A stretch of 38,412 nt of DNA from Candidatus Berkelbacteria bacterium (GCA_016213365.1 JACRAP010000009.1:1-38412); one strand, 5' to 3'; shown: positions 18,120 to 27,646, numbered from the stretch's first letter. Program-made: numbers and translations. Notes: a model not told the origin generated them from the letters alone.

Positions 18120-19172
18120 ATGGCAAAAACAAAAAACGAAAATAAAGAAGAGGCGCAGCCAACTGGCCGCGAAGCAGCGCTCAAAGCTGCGCTGAGCCAA
18201 ATCGAAAAACAATTTGGCGAGGGTTCGATTATGCTTATGGGCAAGCAGACGCATTTAGATATAGAGGCGATCTCGACTGGATCGCTATCTCTCGACGTCG
18301 CGCTTGGAGTTGGCGGTTTCCCGCGCGGCAGAATTATTGAGATTTACGGACCAGAATCTTCCGGTAAAACTTCGTTAGCGCTTTCAGCGATCGCCTCTAC
18401 TCAAAAAGCCGGCGGTTTAGGAGCGCTGGTAGACGCCGAGCACGCCTTCGATCCGTCTTACGCAACCAAGCTCGGTGTGGATTTAAACTCACTTTTAATC
18501 TCTCAGCCAGACACCGGCGAGCAGGCGCTCGAAATTGTTGAAACGTTAGTTCGTTCTAATGCAGTTGATGTTATCGTTGTCGACTCTGTTGCGGCGTTAG
18601 TGCCGCGCGCCGAAATCGAAGGTGAAATGGGCGACGCGATGATGGGCGTTCAGGCACGTTTAATGAGCCAGGCGCTTCGAAAACTAACCGGCGCCGTCTC
18701 TAAATCCAAAACAGTTCTAATCTTTATTAACCAAATTCGTATGAAGATTGGGGTAATGTTCGGCAACCCAGAAACTACTCCGGGCGGAAACGCGCTAAAA
18801 TTCTACTGCTCGGTTCGCTTAGATATTAGACGCAGCGAACAAATTAAAGACGACGACAACGCCATCGGTAACAGGGTTAGGGTTAAAATTGTTAAAAATA
18901 AAGTGGCGCCGCCGTTTAGGACTGCGGAATTTGATTTGATGTTCGCCGACGGAATTAGCCGCGAAGCCGATTTGCTTGATTTGGGTGTGAAACTTGGTTT
19001 AATTGATAAAGCCGGCGCGTGGTTCCAGTTCGGCGAGCAGAAACTTGGGCAGGGACGGGAGGCTGCCAAAGCATTCCTGCGCGGCGATAAAAAACTCGCC
19101 GGCGAAATAGAAGAAAAGATTCGCTCTAAAGCGGCAAGCGGTGAGATTAATACCGTCGTAGAGCCAGAGTAA
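18120..19172 (+). CDS. recA: recombinase RecA
   Basis: [76 protein letters not shown]. Confidence 0.98.
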   Translation: MAKTKNENKEEAQPTGREAALKAALSQIEKQFGEGSIMLMGKQTHLDIEAISTGSLSLDVALGVGGFPRGRIIEIYGPESSGKTSLALSAIASTQKAGGLGALVDAEHAFDPSYATKLGVDLNSLLISQPDTGEQALEIVETLVRSNAVDVIVVDSVAALVPRAEIEGEMGDAMMGVQARLMSQALRKLTGAVSKSKTVLIFINQIRMKIGVMFGNPETTPGGNALKFYCSVRLDIRRSEQIKDDDNAIGNRVRVKIVKNKVAPPFRTAEFDLMFADGISREADLLDLGVKLGLIDKAGAWFQFGEQKLGQGREAAKAFLRGDKKLAGEIEEKIRSKAASGEINTVVEPE

Positions 19173-19176
19173 AAAA

Positions 19177-19623
19177 ATGGGGCGTCTAAGCGCACTCGCT
19201 TACGCCTCTTTTTTATTAAAGAACCGGTTAAAGTCGCGTTTTGAATTGGAGCGAAAATTGAAAGAAAAAAAATATTTAAGCGAAGACATTGAAAGCGCCT
19301 TAAAACAGTTACAAGAAGTCGGCGCCATCGACGATCAAAAATTTGCCAAAGCTTACGCCAACGACAAATTAAAATATTCACGCCGGGGAAAGTTTAGGAT
19401 TTCTTTAGAACTTCTTCAAAAGGGGGTGGATAAAGAAATTATTAATAAAACTATTAAAGCAATAGATAACGAGGTCGAACTAAAAATTGCCGAAGAATTA
19501 ATTCAGTCCAAACTCCGTCAGTGGCAACACCTCGACCCACTTGTTCGCAAGCGCCGCCTGATTGCGCTATTACAAAGAAGGGGGTTTGGCATTGAAGCGA
19601 TTAAAAAACTCGATACTAATTAA
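19177..19623 (+). CDS. recX: regulatory protein RecX
   Basis: Three-helix repeats (RSRFELERKLKEKKYLSEDIESALKQLQEVGAIDDQKFAKAYAND); directly after recA. Confidence 0.85.
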   Translation: MGRLSALAYASFLLKNRLKSRFELERKLKEKKYLSEDIESALKQLQEVGAIDDQKFAKAYANDKLKYSRRGKFRISLELLQKGVDKEIINKTIKAIDNEVELKIAEELIQSKLRQWQHLDPLVRKRRLIALLQRRGFGIEAIKKLDTN

Positions 19624-19633
19624 GTAATTTTAA

Positions 19634-19651
19634 GCCGCCCTTGCGGGCGGC
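19634..19651 (-). terminator. GC-rich hairpin at 3' end of minus-strand gene 19663-20028
   Basis: GCCGCCC TTGC GGGCGGC (GCAA tetraloop on minus strand), followed by a weak T-rich tract on minus. Confidence 0.6.
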
Positions 19652-19662
19652 GGGCGGAAACT

Positions 19663-20028
19663 TCAACAGCGGGAGTCGTGAATCAGGGCAAATCTGTTCA
19701 TTTCTTCCATGCATCGAACTTTTTTACAATGTTCATCTGAGCGCTTCTCAAGCGAGAGCAAGAAGTAGATCATCCGCTCGAGATGCTGATTAATTACGCT
19801 TGTTGCGTATTCGTCAGCAAATTCCTCAGGGATGTCATCACCCACAATCACTTGACGATGATATGGGTTAATTGCCACGACTGCATCGTCTCCGGTGTCG
19901 AGAAACAATAAACCGTTCGGTACTTCATCGCATGGATCTGGGAATTGCCAGCGAATCAGCTCCTCCAGGGCTGATCGCAGCTCATCACTTGCCAAAAGAT
20001 CTGATATCAAATGTCCACGAGTCACCAC
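19663..20028 (-). CDS. uncharacterised small protein
   Basis: 121 aa; AAGGAGG SD 7 nt before GTG start and hairpin beyond stop; no family recognised. Confidence 0.65.
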   Translation of the reverse strand: MVTRGHLISDLLASDELRSALEELIRWQFPDPCDEVPNGLLFLDTGDDAVVAINPYHRQVIVGDDIPEEFADEYATSVINQHLERMIYFLLSLEKRSDEHCKKVRCMEEMNRFALIHDSRC

Positions 20029-20097
20029 AATCTGGCCTCCTTAATTTCTTTGTAGCACAGCTAGAAGAAAAGTAAAATTCAAGTTAAGCTTATATAG

Positions 20098-22449
20098 ATG
20101 AAGGAAGGGGAAGTAAAACAAGTTGTTTGGTTTAGCGAGGTAACTAAAGAAGATATCCCGCTTGTTGGTGGAAAGGGCGCAAATCTTGGTGAGATGACTA
20201 AAGCCGGCTTACCGGTGCCGCAGGGGTTTATAGTAACCAGCCAAGCGTATTTTGATTTTGTGATCGAAAACGGCTTGGACAAATTCATTCAAAAAGAAAC
20301 TGCCGCGCTGGATCCAGAAGACTCTAAAAAACTCAACCAAATTGCGATGTCGCTTCAAAAAGCGGTTAAGGAGTTTGAACTACCGGCCGATTTAGTGCGA
20401 GCGATCGAAAAGGCCTACGGCGAAATGGACGAAGGTCCGGTTGCGGTTCGCTCCAGCGCCACAGCCGAGGATTTGCCAGACGCGTCGTTTGCCGGGCAAC
20501 AAGCGACATTCTTAAATATCGAAGGCAAGGAACAACTAATAAAAGCGATTCGCGAATGTTGGGCGTCGCTGTTTGAAGCGCGGGCGATTTATTATCGAAC
20601 CGTAAATAAATTTGATCATATGAAAGTCGGCATCGCCGTGCCGGTGCAGAAAATGGTACAAAGCGAAGTTTCTGGCATTATGTTTACCGTCGATCCCGTT
20701 ACCGAAGATACAACTAAAATTACGATCGACGCCGGACTGGGTTTAGGCGAGGCGATCGTGTCTGGCTCTGTTACACCGGATCATTACGTTGTCGATAAAG
20801 CCGATTTTAAAATAGTTTCTAAAGAGATCGGCGCGCAGGAGTGGCAAATTATTCGCGATACTTCACCGGGAGCCGGAGGCGAAAATGTTCATAGAAACTT
20901 AACGCCCGAACAAATGAAAAATCCAAAACTTACCGACGAGCAAATTGTGGCTCTGGCAAAAATCGGTAAGCAGGTGGAGGATCATTACGGTAAACCGCAA
21001 GACACCGAGTGGGCGTACGAAGGGGGCAGTTTCTATATGGTTCAGGCCCGCCCAGTTACAACGCTTGGCGAGAAAAAAGCAAACGAAAAAGACGAAGCTC
21101 CAGAAATCAAGGAAAATAAAAGTTTAGTCGATGCTCCCACTACCGATCTAGCAAAAGCTGAAATTATTCTTAGCGGCGCGGCGGCGTCAGTCGGTTTGCG
21201 CTCTGGCCCAGTTAAGATAATTCACAAGCCAACTGAAATCGACAAAGTTTTAGAGGGTGATGTCTTAGTTACCGAAATGACCAGCCCGGATTACGTGCCA
21301 GCGATGCGCCGGGCGGCGGCGATAGTAACCGATACTGGTGGTAGAACGAGTCACGCCGCCATAGTCAGTAGAGAGCTCGGTATTCCGTGCGTTGTTGGTA
21401 CCGGTACCGCCACCCATACCTTAAAAACCGGCATGGTTGTAACAGTTGACGGCGCGCAGGGTAAAATTTACAAAGGTAAAGTCGGCTCGAGTGATATCGA
21501 TAAGCCAGTTGCAACGGCGATGTCGGTAAACTACCGCGAAACGGTGCCGATTACTGCCACAAAAGTTTATTTAAATTTAGCCGAACCAGAAAAAGCCGAA
21601 GAGTATTCGCACCTGCCTGTTGACGGCGTTGGCTTGCTTCGCGCCGAGTTTATCATCGCTGGAATTGGCGAGCACCCACGTGCGATGATCGCAGGCGGTC
21701 GCAGTCGCGAGTACGTTCAAAAACTCGCAACTGGAATTAGTACGATCGCCCAAGCATTCAATCCCCGACCGGTCGTGTATCGGTTTACCGATTTTAAAAC
21801 TAACGAATACAAATCGCTTAAAGGCGGCGAAAAATACGAAGAGCAAGAGAATAACCCGATGATCGGTTACAGAGGCGCCTCGCGTTACATCGCTGAGCCA
21901 GACGAATTTGCCCTAGAAATAGAAGCGATCAAACAAGTGCGCGACGGGCTCGATCTGAAAAATCTTCACGTAATGATCCCGTTTGTTCGAACTGTCGATG
22001 AATTTAGAAAAGTGCGAACGCTAATGCATAACAACGGCTTGAAACAGGGGCCGGACTTTAAGCTCTGGATTATGGTTGAAGTGCCGTCCACAGTTTTGGA
22101 ATTGGAAGAGTACATAAAAGAAGGCATCGACGGCGTGTCGATTGGTTCAAACGACCTAACGCAATTAACGCTCGGGATTGATAGAGATTCGGCGAAACTG
22201 GCCAGCGAATTCGACGAGCGTTATCCAGCAGTCTTAAACTCAATCTTGCACGTTGTTAGGGTTTGTCGTAAAAATCATGTTACCTGTTCGATCTGCGGCC
22301 AAGCCCCGAGCGTTTACCCAGAAATTACCGAAGCGATGGTTAAGGCCGGAACAACTTCTGTTTCTGTGGCACCAGACGTTGCAATTTCTACCCGAAAATT
22401 AATCGCCAGTGTCGAAAAGAAATTATTGCTCGCTAAGGCGTTAGAGTAA
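20098..22449 (+). CDS. ppsA: phosphoenolpyruvate synthase
   Basis: LVGGKGANLGEMTKAGLPVPQGF, GGRTSHAAIVSRELGIPCVVG, GSNDLTQLTLGIDRD, CSICGQAPS. Confidence 0.95.
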   Translation: MKEGEVKQVVWFSEVTKEDIPLVGGKGANLGEMTKAGLPVPQGFIVTSQAYFDFVIENGLDKFIQKETAALDPEDSKKLNQIAMSLQKAVKEFELPADLVRAIEKAYGEMDEGPVAVRSSATAEDLPDASFAGQQATFLNIEGKEQLIKAIRECWASLFEARAIYYRTVNKFDHMKVGIAVPVQKMVQSEVSGIMFTVDPVTEDTTKITIDAGLGLGEAIVSGSVTPDHYVVDKADFKIVSKEIGAQEWQIIRDTSPGAGGENVHRNLTPEQMKNPKLTDEQIVALAKIGKQVEDHYGKPQDTEWAYEGGSFYMVQARPVTTLGEKKANEKDEAPEIKENKSLVDAPTTDLAKAEIILSGAAASVGLRSGPVKIIHKPTEIDKVLEGDVLVTEMTSPDYVPAMRRAAAIVTDTGGRTSHAAIVSRELGIPCVVGTGTATHTLKTGMVVTVDGAQGKIYKGKVGSSDIDKPVATAMSVNYRETVPITATKVYLNLAEPEKAEEYSHLPVDGVGLLRAEFIIAGIGEHPRAMIAGGRSREYVQKLATGISTIAQAFNPRPVVYRFTDFKTNEYKSLKGGEKYEEQENNPMIGYRGASRYIAEPDEFALEIEAIKQVRDGLDLKNLHVMIPFVRTVDEFRKVRTLMHNNGLKQGPDFKLWIMVEVPSTVLELEEYIKEGIDGVSIGSNDLTQLTLGIDRDSAKLASEFDERYPAVLNSILHVVRVCRKNHVTCSICGQAPSVYPEITEAMVKAGTTSVSVAPDVAISTRKLIASVEKKLLLAKALE

Positions 22450-22487
22450 TCTTGACGAGCTAATAAATAGTGCGCATTATATTATCA

Positions 22488-23219
22488 ATGTTTAAGTACG
22501 GATCAGCGTTACCAATTTCGGTGATTGTTGCTGTTGTAGTTCTAGCCCTGGTCGGTGGCTCTAATTTGTATGCCAATCAACAAGTTGAAAAAGCTATCCA
22601 AGAAGAAGTTGAAAAATCTAACATCTCCCAGTCTTTAAACAGCCTTAAAACTGTCGATCAAATTAGAACAATCGCCGAGGCGAGTCTAAGCGGGGCTACA
22701 ATAATTTCTATTAGCTTAGAAAACGAAGACGCTGGATATGTTTATAAAGTAAAATTATCTGATGGACGAGTGCTTTTTTATAACGCCACAACTGGGGAAG
22801 CAATTCTCGATCCAAGTAGCGACGAAGCCGAGAACGAGAACGAGGAAGATATCCCAGCTGGGTTCGTTGCCTCAATTTCCCTAGAGCAAGCAAGAAGTAT
22901 CGCGAGCGGCAGACGCCCAGGTCAAGTTATTCGAAAAATTGAGCTTGAGGTCGAAGACGGAGTTGTTGTGTATAGTGTAAAGTTTGTTGACGGCGGCAGG
23001 GTGGAGATTAACGCAACTACCGGTCAGGTAACTAGGGTTGAAAACGGTGACGATGATGCATCTGACGACAACGACGAGGATTCTGATAGCGACGAATCTG
23101 ACAGCGAAGACGACGACTCCGACGATTCGGACGACGATAACGATGGCGACTCTAGCGGTTCAGACGATTCGGACGACGACTCCCAAGACAATAGCGGTTC
23201 CGGTAGCGGCTCAAACTAA
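22488..23219 (+). CDS. PepSY-domain-like exported protein with Asp/Ser/Glu-rich C-terminal tail
   Basis: N-terminal TM, two PepSY-like modules (ISLENEDAGYVYKVKLSDGRVLFYNATTGEAI; IELEVEDGVVVYSVKFVDGGRVEINATTGQV), tail DDASDDNDEDSDSDESDSEDDDSDDSDDDND. Track start 22470 is GTG; ATG 22488 is likelier. Confidence 0.75.
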   Translation: MFKYGSALPISVIVAVVVLALVGGSNLYANQQVEKAIQEEVEKSNISQSLNSLKTVDQIRTIAEASLSGATIISISLENEDAGYVYKVKLSDGRVLFYNATTGEAILDPSSDEAENENEEDIPAGFVASISLEQARSIASGRRPGQVIRKIELEVEDGVVVYSVKFVDGGRVEINATTGQVTRVENGDDDASDDNDEDSDSDESDSEDDDSDDSDDDNDGDSSGSDDSDDDSQDNSGSGSGSN

Positions 23220-23234
23220 AGACTTATAAAGTTA

Positions 23235-23258
23235 GCGCCGGCTCTTGCGAGCCGGCGC
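23235..23258 (-). terminator. GC-rich hairpin at 3' end of minus-strand small gene
   Basis: GCGCCGGCTC TTGC GAGCCGGCGC (10-bp stem, GCAA tetraloop on minus strand). Confidence 0.65.
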
Positions 23259-23272
23259 GACGGAAATTGTGG

Positions 23273-23515
23273 TCAGTGTCTGCGAAGGTGGTTATCTTCC
23301 TTCATTTTCTCCAGATGATCCTGGTACTCCAGGTATCGCTCGTACTCAGCAATCATTTCTCGCATATCCACCAAGCCAAAACCACACTTCGGGCAGATGC
23401 TCAGATGCCAATCTTCGCTGAAGCATCTGAACGGAAAAAGCAAGTATTCAAACAGCCTCGTCACCCAGTCTTGGCGAGCCAAGACATAAATCCTATCAGA
23501 TGGCAGATGCGGCAT
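23273..23515 (-). CDS. uncharacterised small protein with one CPxCG motif
   Basis: AAGGAGGGAATATG gives start at 23515 (MPHLPSDRIYVLARQDW...SICPKCGFGLVDMREMIAEYERYLEYQDHLEKMKEDNHLRRH); track start at 23554 extends past the SD. Confidence 0.65.
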   Translation of the reverse strand: MPHLPSDRIYVLARQDWVTRLFEYLLFPFRCFSEDWHLSICPKCGFGLVDMREMIAEYERYLEYQDHLEKMKEDNHLRRH

Positions 23516-23573
23516 ATTCCCTCCTTGAATTGGAACTATACAGTATTTTACCAAAAAAATCCAGTATCTGGAC

Positions 23574-24632
23574 CTATTTTTCAGTAACGCATAAATAACT
23601 ATTCATATTGCTACTATACAACGCCTGTTCCGGACCCGGCTTTGTAAGAGATTTATTAGCAAACTTTCGTGCGTTAAATAACAGTTTAGTATGCCTTGCA
23701 AAACAAATCGCCCAATCTACTTGGAAATGCGAACGGATGTATCTTTGAAGATCTATAATGGTAATTCCGCGTTGCAACATAATTTGTGAGTTGGCCGTTA
23801 AGGAAAGTAACACCATCTCCCCACCCGCTGTTTTTATTACAACGCTCCACGCCCGCTGAACGTTTTCGGCCTTTGAATATTGCTCGTTATTTTGAATCGA
23901 GTATTTTCGATAATTTATTACTGTGTCGCTTAAACTTTTAGAGATTACGCAACCGCCAGAAATTATCGCTGCATCGCTTGGCTGCAAACCGCCAACTTTC
24001 CAATTTGAGATAATATCGCCGCATTTTATTTTCCAGCCAAGTTGCACGTTACTAATTAACACATAATCGTTATGTAACAAGCCGATACTGCCGCTGAAAT
24101 TTATTTCGTTTACTAAGATTTTGTGCCCAAACTTTACTAATCCAATCCCTACTTCACTATCATTAAAGCTAACCGTGCTGGAGCGATGATTAATTGCCCC
24201 ATTATTAGTAATAATTTTATCCTTACTATAAATTACGCCGGAATTTTTTGGGCAATTTAAACTCGAGCCGGTCCAACTAACTTTCGCAGAGCCAATTTCA
24301 AATTCGCCGATCGCTTTTAGCTCGTTTATTTTGCCAACTTTAGCGTTTTTGCAATAAATCGCGGCGCTACTGCGACTAGATAGCGCAAGTAATTGATCGG
24401 CGCAAAGTTGGATTGCGTTGCTTGACACCGTACCAATACCCAGCGCGGCGCAAAAGCGATCCTCGTTTGCGCTAATCTCAAACGGTTTAGGCGAAGTGAC
24501 GATATTAAAATTGTAATCGGTTTCGTTAAAATACAGAGCGGTCGAGTAAACCGCATACTCATTACCAGAACTGGAAATCCCAGAAATTACGCGCTTTTTT
24601 ATTTCGGGCAAAGTTTTTGTGGCTATATTCAT
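23574..24632 (-). CDS. uncharacterised protein, possibly divergent phosphodiester glycosidase (NAGPA/DUF2233-like)
   Basis: ORF intact; C-terminal pattern RAWSVVIKTAGGEMVLLSLTANSQIMLQRGITIIDLQRYIRSHFQVDWAICF only loosely resembles the NAGPA domain; start likely ATG 24632 downstream of TAATAC. Confidence 0.5.
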   Translation of the reverse strand: MNIATKTLPEIKKRVISGISSSGNEYAVYSTALYFNETDYNFNIVTSPKPFEISANEDRFCAALGIGTVSSNAIQLCADQLLALSSRSSAAIYCKNAKVGKINELKAIGEFEIGSAKVSWTGSSLNCPKNSGVIYSKDKIITNNGAINHRSSTVSFNDSEVGIGLVKFGHKILVNEINFSGSIGLLHNDYVLISNVQLGWKIKCGDIISNWKVGGLQPSDAAIISGGCVISKSLSDTVINYRKYSIQNNEQYSKAENVQRAWSVVIKTAGGEMVLLSLTANSQIMLQRGITIIDLQRYIRSHFQVDWAICFARHTKLLFNARKFANKSLTKPGPEQALYSSNMNSYLCVTEK

Positions 24633-24665
24633 GGCCACAGTATTATTAAAATTAACTGTTTAGTT

Positions 24666-26318
24666 CTATACCAAATGCGTGCTTTTTGGGTTTTTTGTCT
24701 TGTTTCTTACTGGCTTAACGCAAGCATTTATCAATCCCAAAAATAATGGGTGCGGTCTTAAAGGCCTGCTAGTAAACTCCGGATGATACTGGCAAGCCAA
24801 AAAATAAGGGTGATTTTTTAATTCGATCAGTTCGACTAAATTTAGTTCAATATTTTCGCCGGCGATTACAAAATTATTATCCATAGCAAAGTTGGACCGG
24901 TATTGATTATTAAATTCGTATCTATGCCTATGTCGCTCGACAATTTCAGATTTGCCGTAAATCCTTAACGCCTTAGTATTTTTTGCGAGTTTGCATTTAA
25001 AACTGCCGAGTCGCATCGTTGCGCCGTAATTATCTTGCATTAAAACTTGAGTTTGCTCTTCCATTAAATTAATTACCGGACTTTTTGCTTTTAAATTAAA
25101 TTCTGTCGAATTAGCGTCTTTTATTTTTAAAACATTACGAGCGTATTCTATAACAGATAGCTGCATACCCAAACACAGTCCTAAAAATGGAATATTATTT
25201 GTGCGCGCATAATTTATCGCACTTATTATGCCTTCAATCCCCCTACTGCCAAAACCGCCCGGCACACAAATCGCGTCCAAATCTTTCAAAATTTTTACGC
25301 CATTTTTTTGAATATACTCACTGTCGATTTTAATAATATTAGCGACGCAATTTTGCTGATAGCATGCGGCTTTGAGCGCTTCAACCACAGAAATATAAGT
25401 ATCGCTCATAGTCATATATTTACCAACTAAACCGATTTTTATATTTTTGCCGCTGCCGCCTTCAATTCTTTTTACTAATTTTTGCCAGCCGTTGGCTCGT
25501 ATTTTCATTGCTTTTAGCCCCAAAGTTTTAAGAACAAATTTATCTAAATCAAGTTTTTTAAATAATTCCGGCACCGCGTAAATTGTTTTTAACGTTGGCA
25601 CACCAACCACCGCTTCTTTTTTAAGCCCGCCAAAGAGAGCTATTTTAGATAACGAATGCTCGTCGATTGATTTATCCGATCTACAAAAAACCATCGCTGG
25701 TTGAATGCCGCGCGAGCGTAAACTTTGAAGTGCGTTTTGGACTGGTTTGGTTTTTAGCTCCTGTGAGCTTTCTAAAAACGGCAGGTAAGCAACTTGAACA
25801 AAAATCGCATTTTTACTACCCTGTTCTAACGCAACTTGCCGAGCCGCTTCCAAAAAATGTTCGGCTTCGATATCGCCAACCGTTCCGCCGATTTCAGTAA
25901 TTAATATTCTCGCCTTACTTTTTTTGGCCGCTTCGTACAATCGCCGTTTTATCTCGTCGGTTACGTGCGGAATAACCTGAATAGTTTTACCTAAATATTT
26001 GCCTTTACGTTCGTTCTCAATAACGGTCTGATAAATTACACCGCTCATCACTGACGAATCTTTTGTCAGCTCAATATCTAAAAAGCGTTCGTAGTGGCCT
26101 AAATCCAAATCAGTTTCTTTGCCGTCGGCGGTAACAAAACACTCGCCGTGCTCGGCGGGGTTTAAAGTTCCCGCATCCACATTTAAATACGGGTCAAATT
26201 TTTGGATAAAAATAGAGTGGCCGTGATTTTTAAGAATATTTCCTAGCGAGGCGGCGATTATGCCTTTGCCCACGCCCGAAAGTACCCCCCCAGTAACGAA
26301 GATAAACTTCGTCGACAT
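24666..26318 (-). CDS. pyrG: CTP synthase
   Basis: KFIFVTGGVLSGVGKGIIAASLG, DPYLNVDAGTLNPAEHGECFV, GLCLGMQL glutaminase motif, ACQYHPEFTSRPL. Confidence 0.98.
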   Translation of the reverse strand: MSTKFIFVTGGVLSGVGKGIIAASLGNILKNHGHSIFIQKFDPYLNVDAGTLNPAEHGECFVTADGKETDLDLGHYERFLDIELTKDSSVMSGVIYQTVIENERKGKYLGKTIQVIPHVTDEIKRRLYEAAKKSKARILITEIGGTVGDIEAEHFLEAARQVALEQGSKNAIFVQVAYLPFLESSQELKTKPVQNALQSLRSRGIQPAMVFCRSDKSIDEHSLSKIALFGGLKKEAVVGVPTLKTIYAVPELFKKLDLDKFVLKTLGLKAMKIRANGWQKLVKRIEGGSGKNIKIGLVGKYMTMSDTYISVVEALKAACYQQNCVANIIKIDSEYIQKNGVKILKDLDAICVPGGFGSRGIEGIISAINYARTNNIPFLGLCLGMQLSVIEYARNVLKIKDANSTEFNLKAKSPVINLMEEQTQVLMQDNYGATMRLGSFKCKLAKNTKALRIYGKSEIVERHRHRYEFNNQYRSNFAMDNNFVIAGENIELNLVELIELKNHPYFLACQYHPEFTSRPLRPHPLFLGLINACVKPVRNKTKNPKSTHLV

Positions 26319-26354
26319 CTAAACTAACCTAAATTTTTAACAATACTTTGTCAA
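26319..26354 (-). promoter_or_regulatory. candidate leaderless promoter of pyrG
   Basis: Minus strand TTGACA-17 nt-TAGGTT-7 nt-ATG. Confidence 0.6.
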
Positions 26355-26356
26355 TG

Positions 26357-27106
26357 TTAATTAACTAGCGTGTCCTTAACTAACGCATCTAAATAGCTCA
26401 CAAATTCGTTTAGCTCCGGCTTGCTTCTAAAATTTTCTAAGGCGCTATAAGCATTTAGTTGATTAATTAACGGATCGCTAGTGTTTGGGTTTATATATTT
26501 TTTTATTTCAATTAAATTTGTTAGATCGACCGTAACTACCACAATCCTGTTTTGCTCGGGGTTTATTAATACCGCTTTATAGCTTGGTGTAAACCCCAAA
26601 TCTTGCCCAACTTGTTCAAAATATCTAACCCCCCTGAATGTGCCGGTGTTAGATTGAACTAGCTCAACTTTAATTCTGTCCGTTGCGGCGCCGATGGTGG
26701 TCCACCATCCACCGGTTTGTTTTGGGTAATTTCCATCTATTAACTGTCTCGACTCAAAGTCCTTCAGATTTGTATTAGACAAAAGTGAGTTAATTAGATT
26801 GGTTTTTTCGACCTTACTTAAAGTTAAAATATTTTCATTTTCATTCACTAAATCCGAGAATTGTTTGCTGTAGGAAATATAGGTAACGGCGCCTTCGATC
26901 GATTTATAACTATTAAAATCAATCGATAATGAATTTGTACTTTGGATAAAATCGGGCGCAATTAAATCGGGGAAGGTGGTGGTGGTTATTGGTTTAATAA
27001 CGTAATTTGCGCTAGTGTTTGGACGGTATTTTTCAAGCGTAAACGGGGCAACAGCTAAAATAACTGTTCCTAGTATTGCCAAGATAACTGCGAGTTTGTT
27101 TTTCAT
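26357..27106 (-). CDS. uncharacterised membrane-anchored protein
   Basis: N-terminal TM (KLAVILAILGTVILAVAPF); no family recognised. Confidence 0.65.
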   Translation of the reverse strand: MKNKLAVILAILGTVILAVAPFTLEKYRPNTSANYVIKPITTTTFPDLIAPDFIQSTNSLSIDFNSYKSIEGAVTYISYSKQFSDLVNENENILTLSKVEKTNLINSLLSNTNLKDFESRQLIDGNYPKQTGGWWTTIGAATDRIKVELVQSNTGTFRGVRYFEQVGQDLGFTPSYKAVLINPEQNRIVVVTVDLTNLIEIKKYINPNTSDPLINQLNAYSALENFRSKPELNEFVSYLDALVKDTLVN

Positions 27107-27118
27107 TACTTAATTCTT

Positions 27119-27147
27119 CCCCCCGCGCTGACTTAAGTCAACACGGG
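27119..27147 (-). terminator. hairpin after CHAP gene, also overlapping a candidate promoter for 26357-27106
   Basis: Minus-strand CCCCGTGTTGACTTAAGTCAGCGCGGGG pairs over its length using two G-U wobbles; the plus-strand version has A-C mismatches. Confidence 0.5.
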
Positions 27148-27154
27148 GGATCCT

Positions 27155-27646
27155 TCACCGAGCAAGAAAGCCAAGTAATGGGTATCGCTTGCCACCGCTG
27201 TACGGGTTTGTTCCAACCACAACGTAACTCGTTCCCGGCACCCTGGTTAGCCAAGTGCCGTAGATCGGTACGCCATCGACATAGCAAATAAGCGTTCCGT
27301 ATCTAAAGTTGCTGTGGTAAACAAACCACCGATCGGAGCTTTTCTCCATCACCCAAGCCACGTGGCCGTAAGGCGTGTAGATAGATCTGCCAATTACCAT
27401 AATGCTGTTGGGTACAGATGTGGTTCGGCTACGGTAACTGGCGTTTGTGACAATTTGCCACCATTTGTAAGCGTCGCGGTAGCTGTTGATCGAGAAATAG
27501 ATCGTCCAGCCGTTTTCTTTGGCGATGTTGTACACGAACCACGTGCATTCACCTTTTGGAAAGTCGCGAGTGTATTGGGCGTTGGCTGTGCTTGCGCAAA
27601 AACCGAGGGAAAGCGTAAGCACGATTGCGCTAACTAAGCGATTCAT
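27155..27646 (-). CDS. secreted CHAP-domain amidase/peptidoglycan hydrolase
   Basis: Signal peptide MNRLVSAIVLTLSLGFCASTANA, FPKGECTWFVYN (catalytic Cys) and YGHVAWVMEK (catalytic His); AAGGAGG SD. Confidence 0.8.
   Translation of the reverse strand: MNRLVSAIVLTLSLGFCASTANAQYTRDFPKGECTWFVYNIAKENGWTIYFSINSYRDAYKWWQIVTNASYRSRTTSVPNSIMVIGRSIYTPYGHVAWVMEKSSDRWFVYHSNFRYGTLICYVDGVPIYGTWLTRVPGTSYVVVGTNPYSGGKRYPLLGFLAR

Noticed and set aside
18803-19381. 192-aa minus ORF spanning recA/recX junction
   Set aside because: Antisense to two confidently assigned genes; no coding evidence.
23267-23587. 106-aa plus-strand ORF opposite the CPxCG mini-protein
   Set aside because: The minus-strand gene has SD, start and a hairpin after the stop; the plus ORF has none.
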